Origin: Acholeplasmatales bacterium
Lineage (GTDB): Bacteria > Bacillota_I > Bacilli_A > Acholeplasmatales > Anaeroplasmataceae
Reading direction: 5' to 3'
Length of the DNA stretch: 22,453 nt
Assembly (NCBI GenBank): GCA_016282815.1
Contig: JAEELU010000106.1
Location: 1 to 22,453 of the forward strand
Shown: piece after piece, positions 18,801 through 22,453 of the stretch
How positions within the stretch are numbered: the first letter of the stretch is position 1
Layout of the letters: every line of letters begins with the position of its first letter
Translations under genes and position numbers: made by a program
Notes under the pieces: model-generated
Told to the model about the DNA's origin: nothing
Seen by the model: the letters and a program-made list of their open reading frames with translations, nothing else
Database searches by the model: none

Positions 18801-20184
18801 TTTTATTGATTTTAATTGAACCATTATTATAAATAACATTATAATCATCAATATTATCGATATTAACAGTAAAGCTATTGATATATTCTCCAGCATTTCT
18901 ACGTTTTGAAAGACCACTAATTGATGTGATTATATCTCCATCAACAAGTCCAACCTCTTCATAATCTGGATTTGAATGATATAATCCATCATAAGTTACA
19001 TCAAGTGATGAAATATTGATTGTTAAATCCTTCTTTAATACCTTTAGCTTTCCATAATTATAAGAGATATTATAGAAGCTTGTCATATCATTATCATCCT
19101 TATCAAATACCTTAACACTCATGATATTTGATGCTTCACCATAATGTGTTATTACTGTATTATTAGTATCTAATAGAAGCTTATCATTAACACCAAGAGT
19201 GTATCCTTCTGCTAGAGTAAATTCATCATTTTTATGAGATGAACCATCATATGTATATTCACTAGATGAGGTATTAATTTTAATATCTCTTTTTTCTACT
19301 GTAAGTGGTGTTGTAATAAGCTTAGCATTATAATTACCAAGTGTTGAGCCACCTGTAGATGTAATATCATATGAAGTTATTTTTAAAATATATTTACCTG
19401 GATTAATTACTGATTCCATAACATTATTATTTAAATCAGTAACTTCATAGCTTGAAACTGTAATCTGATCGTCATATCCAGGATTTACAGATACTGTATA
19501 TGTGTTAGGAAGCTCAAGTGGTGTTCCATCATATATTTTATTAGCACCTGTTGGAGTAATATCTATGTTCTTCTTATTAAAGCTAATTTCAGTCTTTTCA
19601 TAGGTAATATCATAACAGCTTGTTACAGATTCATTATTATTGTTTTTAATATCTATATCAGCAAGTGATATATCAATCATTGTTTTTGATTTAGTTAAAT
19701 CATCAAATGTAAATACATAATTAGTAATTTTATCTGTTTGGGCAAGATTATCAGATATTACTAGTGGGTAATCACCATATGTAATTGTCTTAGTACCTAA
19801 TGTTAAATTAAGCTTACGCTTTGCTATAGAGATTTTCTTCTCCTCACTATAGCCTGAGCCAAATGCTCTTTCAGCAACAGCTCTTACATAATACTCACCC
19901 GGTTTATCAGGAAGCCCCTTCTCCCAGGTATCAGTACCCTCAAGCTTATGCTCATAGCCTGTAATTGTAGACATTAATGCACTACATGAGGCTTCATAAT
20001 TCTCACCATAGGTAATACTTTCAGGAAGTAATAGCTCTGATGTATTACCCTTAATTGAAAGTAGTGTTACTACTGTTGCGATTATTACAGCTAATACTGA
20101 TAATATTAGGAATCTAAATTTATATATTTTATTTTTTACCTTAGAAATTTTCTTTATCTTTTCTACGTATTCATCATACATCAT
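9871..20184 (-). CDS. Giant membrane-anchored YDG/MBG-domain stalk protein
   Basis: 3437 residues from the ATG at 20184. The coding frame also runs back to a GTG at 20193, but that GTG is part of the Shine-Dalgarno sequence (AGGAGGTG), and the ATG sits 8 bases after AGGAGG, so I chose the ATG. A short basic cytoplasmic N-terminus (about 1-23) precedes one hydrophobic segment (about 24-45). The rest is an unbroken array of about 36 Ig-like domains of roughly 93 residues, typically 'K-x-YDG' near the start, 'NAG-x-Y' midway, and 'NY-x-I ... G-x-L-x-I-x-K' at the end. These marks are typical of bacterial MBG/YDG domains, found in surface proteins and adhesins. There is no LPxTG or other C-terminal anchor, so the free end should point outward. 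It follows its shorter relative by 41 bases. The ligand, if any, is unknown. Confidence 0.97.
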   Translation of the reverse strand: MMYDEYVEKIKKISKVKNKIYKFRFLILSVLAVIIATVVTLLSIKGNTSELLLPESITYGENYEASCSALMSTITGYEHKLEGTDTWEKGLPDKPGEYYVRAVAERAFGSGYSEEKKISIAKRKLNLTLGTKTITYGDYPLVISDNLAQTDKITNYVFTFDDLTKSKTMIDISLADIDIKNNNNESVTSCYDITYEKTEISFNKKNIDITPTGANKIYDGTPLELPNTYTVSVNPGYDDQITVSSYEVTDLNNNVMESVINPGKYILKITSYDITSTGGSTLGNYNAKLITTPLTVEKRDIKINTSSSEYTYDGSSHKNDEFTLAEGYTLGVNDKLLLDTNNTVITHYGEASNIMSVKVFDKDDNDMTSFYNISYNYGKLKVLKKDLTINISSLDVTYDGLYHSNPDYEEVGLVDGDIITSISGLSKRRNAGEYINSFTVNIDNIDDYNVIYNNGSIKINKKDIAIKPVNLEVIYGDSIIYNESEYIDLNNSLCDSDNNTAIKVDVSYYQSNVNVTPHDVGLYDIKIESYESDNYNVTFDEIGTLTINKYNLSISLKEMDDVIYDGANHIYYDEANNYIGLYDLPYEDELKVLVKYNDSLDLPNNVNTYDITYYDYEIFNGSKDNYIISCNNSVTFNIQKKNIYITPEEFTDKIYDGIEYEYEIKDNNFIGIEYLCNNDKVKITVKYTIDGVATDKVINAGSYIIEVDTYEFTEGLESNYNVNLLTSEFRIFARSITLKPNDIADKIYDGIEVIYNNRTPIVVEGNFVFNEKIEIVSISIIGDNLDTRAINATTYHYNITLVEGVSGTILTNYNISYVENTFTINPMEVKLNLVCDILGYTKEYDGTYYYFTYTHTPIVEGEDLIPEIIYLGRDYGYTEILNVDTYDVSLGEVTPFNTLLSNYDIHKDDKEVFTVTPKHIEITPNNFENKVYDGLSYVYDILENNFYEKLDLISGDGITIEAEIIYLNEVKIVTITNGVVTTETEIEEQVVLEAKNAGSYKIRVRNYEFTSGIETNYVVDKTNEVSFEISKRDVKILLDKTLDSKVYDGYKYEYSYTVDNIVSGEEIDAEIAYLGQNYNETEILYVDTYDIYVKQIKNNEYLKNYTVDTTDTHIFTVTQKPVTIRPIDKQFTYGEAITYDSNSYVFVSGELTSIDDSTAISINVGYFKNNIEVTPKNADLYEIRILSHESRNYDVSYDVAVLRINPYELNINLKSLSTVTYDGSTHQYDGGYDNYIGVYDLPYNEKISILVTYNDTTDLPKNAGTYIIKYDDYQLQGESKDNYIVSCGNQITFIINQRPIKLSPLTINNKEYDGIGITYYSEIGSYDFAITEGTMVDGEFFTIDDIIICLLNGMKLTQAVDATTYIVKIEDLTHVIEGNLNTLKTNYLITFGTTQFTITPRSLKFTLSSSIYEKVYDGETYSSFTATPDRLVGSEMITADIIYKMTTPSFNDAVIRNAGTYKVSMNVPNDSSHYTNGAKATNYNVDFTETKDFVVTKAALNLAFTHPNNDSKVYDGEPIASSVYENFTITGLVISYDKLTISSLFNGETTVPKDVGSYTITFDVAHATVTPSQENPDYITRIENYNITTNSITYSITKRDIKFVLVYTELTRVYDGTTTTFNYDLDLTSPYYDIVSGESIVPTIKYQSRNYSVDKTLRNVGVYDVSMTVTQSNCGENTLLANYNVDYSDTKVYEITKKNLNVSYSYTSLVQLYNNAPIDIYVSITDNATADTITPNVIYKLGDVTYTTKPKDAGEYDIHINGYNISAGSVTTRMENYDYVTPADITYTVNKRTLVYNLINILGANSTVYDGELHNDYFSVELGACDGKAPGEEAISASVVYKGQAFEDTYLRNKDIYDVDINVDYKTFDPDNYITTLDSKVFTITPKPLNVTFGLDKSKIYDGEVIPIADLDLSLSGKVTKDTIIPTFRFNDSATNPKDAGVYTVKATEFSISIDSSQSGYKTRMENYSVSNVDELIYTINKKSIEISPRDVGAMYDGEAHTYKDLNQNYIYILNIADSNPMPSNEGFRITNAKLKLNDTIYDSVTNANTYYVYVIDDYIEPINSNTKKSNYDITISETAELRIDKRSIKYNLISKDNDGNNIQSKEYDGEAYYFTYEIDSTCDGFIQGENIIPIIKYLGDNTGNNVILEIDEYNVSFEQDLTLYEYDNALIDNYDIDNSAQKTFMVVANQITIGLIENQSKIYDGVGLVYDSTKYEASKNKELLDQLGFGVVVNYFSDNSGANPISEIKNAGTYYIQIDEAATRNIINSIPELNNNFVFAINDTYYEYNVEKLWVHLKPTHYVEAGIDKFSDKIYDRLAYSGYDSTKYEATVDESQEGHSIPDGEGFILEVAIIDSSNIGSGIGFSIPLSNVIYAKNAYQYALVPTGVTENANTSLDNYSISFATYNFEISPVNVTLTPSGMIDGVLYYVDKEYDGDTYIKYNQSRDTLDVEFEIDNSYFDGITFGYNMSIRDEEDFIDDEIKNANKYQIVINEATLEGDDSDNYIITKKTYDFEITKRPVSIELIPNTTSKVYDGLEYLFDGSYQVTSDKTFLNNATLYIGLTGNRISGDTPITNKIIYAGKYEISYDAKSSSMSGDLLSNYDITQTNKVEFEITKRAISIKTGTNSLEYNGMAQYDASYEVTSELGMADGDTLVPTTAVTATDVNNGIKNEVAYTIHYADGHTSEINTGSYSIVVQYGRLTIVKKKITLTSKTDTLIYDGTKQILAAFEDESGICSTDKIVFKESTIKQVSGLTYVGTIDNVLQKKDSNNNVIRYYTINNKFTNKDVTNNYDITYYQGKLTIAPREVTIIGYNKVSKEYSAKTPSITKSSIKYAPGSLEFISADNPTITVKDAPIDVGVGTYQLTLTMKSHANCYIINQPTTSEIEIEITPRKITLETASNSWEYDGVAHSDSTYTDLKRLINGHTITAISSTQITNVGSVDNVIEFRIFDSNNNDITSNYNIVEKYGVLEIVEGIAINVKISDLEYTGNEANITIDNVSLYSPDGYDTSIYTLLSLTINTVNGAVNVGSGYTANIDYSYKNNNSGIVFNKSDVDVSFNIIKRSIMIAINTLDRVYTGERYAIGPSDYQITSGSLLPGDVLSIVGDKEAYYGTSVKVGMASYTVMNGSTDVTDNYNVEAKKGKISIPKISINITTGSKKFNYDLQSHEFESYTIDNQTLEAYGLHAEVATKASITNCGKVTNKITFNILDSQNRTSFTDSDGYLCDYSKIFSYNTSYGDLTVNQVDLTVGQTESLIEYTFNGQNIQCDSSVLYARIGETDITSQVILDVEFQSFYYPMVDRVDNNFVVNHVYDLNNNDITKNFSKIKTTVGKIMINRATIKIDTLGNEKMYDGEALKTSGVKVNEELMIQTGDKFELVFGSFRISLIDSSSITNVGETHDVYTNLVILDSEDNDVTNYFTVTGSTGKLLVTQIA
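14470..15990 (-). repeat. Alternating two-domain super-repeat, three pairs
   Basis: Six successive domains alternate between two types. One type contains 'G-E/S-x-I-x-P/A-x-I-x-Y' and ends in NYNVD followed by T-K-x-F/Y-x-I/V-T-K. The other ends in R-M/I-E-N-Y followed by Y-T/S-I/V-T/N-K-R/K. The second type is seen at RIENYNITT, TRMENYDYV and TRMENYSVS. The repeat is therefore about 190 residues (570 bases) long here. Confidence 0.65.
16300..16805 (-). repeat. Two-domain segment duplicated from 18285-18780
   Basis: This pair of domains resembles the pair at 18285-18780 more closely than its neighbours. Shared landmarks in order: TYGEAITY versus IYGDSIIY, EVTPKNADLYEI versus NVTPHDVGLYDI, NNYIG/DNYIG, YDLPYNEK versus YDLPYEDE, and SKDNYIVSC versus SKDNYIISC. 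The offset is about 1980 bases, or seven domains. Confidence 0.75.
18285..18780 (-). repeat. Two-domain segment, partner of 16300-16805
   Basis: This is the membrane-proximal member of the duplicated pair. The DNA also matches locally, for example around 18428-18460 against 16459-16490 (the codons of the YDLPY stretch), so the copy event is recent enough to leave nucleotide similarity. Confidence 0.72.
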
Positions 20185-20190
20185 GGCTAT

Positions 20191-20198
20191 CACCTCCT
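20191..20198 (-). promoter_or_regulatory. Ribosome binding site deciding the giant stalk protein's start
   Basis: The minus strand reads AAGGAGGTGATAGCCATGATG. AGGAGGTG is a near-perfect anti-SD match with the first ATG (20184) 8 bases past AGGAGG. An upstream in-frame GTG at 20193 belongs to this site and is unlikely to be used. Confidence 0.9.
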
Positions 20199-20225
20199 TT
20201 TTCGTTTTATTTTATAAATTAATTA

Positions 20226-22253
20226 TTATGGATTTGCAGGGTCATAAACTGTAATTATACCTGGTGTTACAGTTAGGATATAATCATCAAGTGAAGCTTC
20301 AGTATTTGCTTGTTCAAGTGTTATACCTACATTATATGTACCAACAGTTGTATAATCAAAATCATCAACCACTATATCAAAATCCTGTTCAAAATCACCT
20401 ATATCATTAAATATAGTACAAATAAAATCAATATATGGGCTATTGTTAATCTCAACAGACGTTGAATCAACAACTATAAATACAGGTGTTCTCTTTATTT
20501 GGAACTTAACTGGATTAAATGTAATATCATAATTCTTTAATGCTTCAGCTGTTAAAACAGTATTACCTGATTTAATTTTGTATTCAGCAGGTAATATTTC
20601 ATAGTTACCAGCATGTAGTAAGCTATCATAATTTAATGTAATATCAAGAATTATGATATCTATATCATCTGATACAAATTTGAAATCACCAGGGTTACTA
20701 TCAGTAGTAAGCATAGATGTGATGTCATATCCATAAGTTGTATAATATGCTGAAATGCTTGTTACACCATCATCAGTATATACTGGGTTGAAGGTTACCT
20801 TCTTCTTATTTATTGTTAGGGTTCCATCAACTGTTGTTACATTATAGTTGCTTGTAACATCCTTATCACCATCTAATACCTCGTAAGAATATATTTCATT
20901 CTTTACTGTACCAGCATTTCTTAGCTGTGATGCACTCGAATATTCAACAGTTATCTTATGTCCTGTAATTAATCCTTGAGATTTTGCAGGAGTTTTTTCT
21001 GTAATAGTTCTTGGAGTGTCCTCCTCGTAATCCCATGTCTTACTATCTGCATAAATAATAAGTGGCTTTTTGTTAATTGTTAGGATTGCAGATGTTTGAT
21101 TGATTCTAAAGTTATTTGTTACATCCTCACCATATGAATCTACAATTCTAAAATTAACAATATTAATTATTGAACCGGCATCTACTGCCTTTGTTGAAGA
21201 TACTGCAGTAACGCCGTAGCTATAATTGTTATATGTAAATCTTGTAGTATCTGATTGATCAACAGTGATTTTAGCATCACCCCTAACCTCAAAATCGCTC
21301 CATGAATGCTCTTGGCCATCATAAGTAAATTCCTTATTTGATACTGCAACATCAACCTCGATTGGGTTAATTGTAAGGATACCAGTATTTTGTGTTGTTA
21401 TATCAAATCTACTAGTTACATCATCCCCCATGTTATCGTAAATAACGATTGTTGAGATGACAAGCTCTGTACTTCCTACATTACCCTTACCAGTATAGTT
21501 GTACAAAACATCATATGTATATCCCTCAGGTAAGGTTCCATATACTAATGTTGTTGCGAAATCTCTATCACTAAATGCATCACCATCATATGTCTTTTCC
21601 TTTGATTCTGTTTTAAATGTTAGCTTTGTTTTATTTATTGGTAGATTTGCACTTCTATATTCAACCTCATAGTTCTTAGTAACATTTACACCATTTGCGT
21701 CAAATATTTCGGCTGTCATCGTAGTAGCGACTGATGTAGTTCCTTCTACAAATGTATAATCAGGAACAATCTTATGTCCACTACATAATCCACCATTTGT
21801 TATTTCATATTTAACCTTATCATTTAAATTAGTACCATCACCATAATCAAGTGCTTCATTCTTAACACTGATTGCTATATGCTTCTTATTTACAGTGATA
21901 TTTCCATTTACTATTTTAAATGAATAATCATTTGTTTTATCTGTGTGGTCTCCATCATAAACATGGGCTGTTGCGCTTGATTTAATACTTCCAGCATCTG
22001 TTAATGAACCGATATATTCAAGCTCAAGGGTATGACCCTTAAGTAATTTACTACCCTCACCGAACGTGTAGCTATCCGCCTTTAGAGGAGTACCATCATA
22101 GACTTTTTCGACATCATTTATTAAAATTTCAACCTTAATAGGGTCACTAGGTATTACATTTGTTAACAACAATACTAAATATGTAGAAACTATAGTTATT
22201 AAAACTAGTAATGCTGCCCCAACAAGCAATACTGACATTTTCATTTTTGCCAT
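20226..22253 (-). CDS. Membrane-anchored protein with about seven YDG/MBG-type domains
   Basis: 675 residues. A very short N-terminus (MAKMKMS) leads directly into a hydrophobic segment at about 7-31, best read as a signal anchor because no clear cleavage site follows. From about residue 40 to the end there are about seven Ig-like domains. Those with clear starts are EKVYDGTPL, ALDYGDGTN, EKTYDGDAF, EFTYDGQEHS and TWDYEEDTP; the last two are divergent. Domains end in the usual 'NY-x-V ... G-x-L-x-I-N-K-K'. There is no C-terminal sorting signal. It is a short version of the giant encoded next, so the two probably arose by duplication and may share an anchoring site. The ATG has GGAGGAG 8-10 bases upstream. 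It starts 16 bases after the upstream gene's stop. A surface stalk or adhesin role is inferred from the domain family. Confidence 0.96.
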   Translation of the reverse strand: MAKMKMSVLLVGAALLVLITIVSTYLVLLLTNVIPSDPIKVEILINDVEKVYDGTPLKADSYTFGEGSKLLKGHTLELEYIGSLTDAGSIKSSATAHVYDGDHTDKTNDYSFKIVNGNITVNKKHIAISVKNEALDYGDGTNLNDKVKYEITNGGLCSGHKIVPDYTFVEGTTSVATTMTAEIFDANGVNVTKNYEVEYRSANLPINKTKLTFKTESKEKTYDGDAFSDRDFATTLVYGTLPEGYTYDVLYNYTGKGNVGSTELVISTIVIYDNMGDDVTSRFDITTQNTGILTINPIEVDVAVSNKEFTYDGQEHSWSDFEVRGDAKITVDQSDTTRFTYNNYSYGVTAVSSTKAVDAGSIINIVNFRIVDSYGEDVTNNFRINQTSAILTINKKPLIIYADSKTWDYEEDTPRTITEKTPAKSQGLITGHKITVEYSSASQLRNAGTVKNEIYSYEVLDGDKDVTSNYNVTTVDGTLTINKKKVTFNPVYTDDGVTSISAYYTTYGYDITSMLTTDSNPGDFKFVSDDIDIIILDITLNYDSLLHAGNYEILPAEYKIKSGNTVLTAEALKNYDITFNPVKFQIKRTPVFIVVDSTSVEINNSPYIDFICTIFNDIGDFEQDFDIVVDDFDYTTVGTYNVGITLEQANTEASLDDYILTVTPGIITVYDPANP
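20229..22136 (-). repeat. About seven YDG/MBG-type Ig-like domains
   Basis: Residues about 40-675, with units of about 90 residues. The first and third to fifth units keep recognisable YDG or YE-D starts. The sixth (TTYGYDI) and seventh (VEINNSPYI) are recognised mainly by length and by the closing strand pattern. Confidence 0.8.
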
Positions 22254-22269
22254 ATTCTATTCTCCTCCT

Positions 22270-22453
22270 TTACACATTCTGCTCTATATGCCTAATTACA
22301 TCTATACATAACGGCATCTTATCCTGTCCAAATAAATCCTCAATATAGCTACATAAGGCATCTGCCTGGCTTCTTACATATACTGGGTTTTTACTTTCTA
22401 GCTTTCTTAATACCTTTCTTGATAATATATCATCTAAGGCATCTAGCTCCTCA
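22270..22453 (-). CDS. C-terminal end of an unidentified upstream gene (5' part outside window)
   Basis: The last 60 codons and a TAA stop are visible, in a frame open to the window edge. The peptide is charged and helical, with no membrane segment, and contains LDDILSRKVLRKLESKNP, then an LCSYIEDLFGQD helix and a CIDVIRHIEQNV end. The 'D-x-I-x-x-K-V-L-x-K-L' helix followed by a bundle of short helices loosely recalls the C-terminal lid region of McrB-like AAA+ ATPases, but 60 residues do not allow a real assignment. The next gene begins 16 bases further on with its ribosome site directly after this stop, so it is probably in the same operon. Confidence 0.85.
   Translation of the reverse strand, partial: EELDALDDILSRKVLRKLESKNPVYVRSQADALCSYIEDLFGQDKMPLCIDVIRHIEQNV

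Larger units (their letters stand above)
9874..20040 (-). repeat. Array of about 36 YDG/MBG-type Ig-like domains
   Basis: Counting the beginning-of-domain motif by eye gives 34 units plus two divergent ones next to the membrane (TYGENYEAS and TYGDYPLV). Twenty-four keep an exact YDG. Others read YGD, YGE, YNG, YNN, YTG, YDR or FNG. The divergent forms cluster at the two ends, especially the C-terminal ten units. The membrane-proximal first unit also has a W-E-K-G-L-P-D-K-P-G-E-Y-Y-V-R-A stretch more like other Ig-like or Fn-like bacterial domains. Unit boundaries are approximate. Confidence 0.88.

Noticed and set aside
9871..20184. A 'catcatat'-like string recurring every 250-300 bases on the plus strand, superficially like a spaced repeat array
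   Set aside because: It is the reverse complement of the YDG codons, one per domain. The repeats are too short, vary in sequence and spacing, and sit inside an open frame, so this is not CRISPR.
9871..22253. C-terminal wall-sorting signal on the two MBG proteins
   Set aside because: The ends (GKLLVTQIA and ITVYDPANP) have no LPxTG, hydrophobic helix or basic tail. The anchor is the N-terminal membrane segment.
1..22453. Mollicutes-type code with TGA as tryptophan
   Set aside because: All frames stay open under the standard code with no in-frame TGA, and the tryptophans I checked are TGG. All six stops being TAA leaves the code untested at stops, but nothing supports reassignment.

Overview
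The window is a stretch of one bacterial strand. Seven genes all read on the minus strand, from right to left, with junctions ranging from a 14-base overlap to gaps of 41 bases, so they look like one long operon. The DNA is strongly AT-rich (two 60-base lines that I counted gave 25% and 33% GC). All six visible stop codons are TAA, tryptophan is encoded by TGG wherever I checked, and every internal start has a strong AGGAG-type ribosome binding site, usually 8 bases upstream. This fits an uncultured low-GC Bacillota (Firmicutes) lineage using the standard code, perhaps of the Erysipelotrichales/RF39 kind found in animal guts. That placement is an inference from composition and domain content, not from a marker gene.

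Layout in order of transcription: (1) the last 60 codons of an unidentified upstream gene (22453-22270); (2) a 675-residue membrane-anchored protein with about seven YDG/MBG-type Ig-like domains (22253-20226); (3) a giant 3437-residue protein of the same architecture with about 36 such domains (20184-9871); (4) a 612-residue polytopic membrane protein, weakly DUF975-like, with a 360-residue acidic cytoplasmic tail carrying five copies of a short 'LL-x-SIPE' motif (9844-8006); (5) a 244-residue protein with three membrane segments (8002-7268); (6) a 538-residue type II membrane protein with a basic cytoplasmic region and an exported BspA-type leucine-rich repeat domain (7281-5665); (7) a second giant, at least 1874 residues, with a CvpA-like four-helix membrane domain followed by a long array of helical repeats, running off the left edge (5623-1).

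Every complete product has at least one predicted membrane segment. Four of the genes (2, 3, 6, 7) are predicted to place repeat domains outside the membrane, and three (4, 5, 6) place sizeable domains in the cytoplasm. I infer a cell-envelope assembly: long Ig-like stalks, an LRR protein and a helical-repeat giant outside, held by membrane proteins that could meet through charged cytoplasmic regions. Its function cannot be read from the sequence; adhesion, surface-layer building or envelope organisation are all possible. No promoter, terminator, RNA gene, mobile element or CRISPR array was found, and no gene-free stretch exceeds 41 bases.
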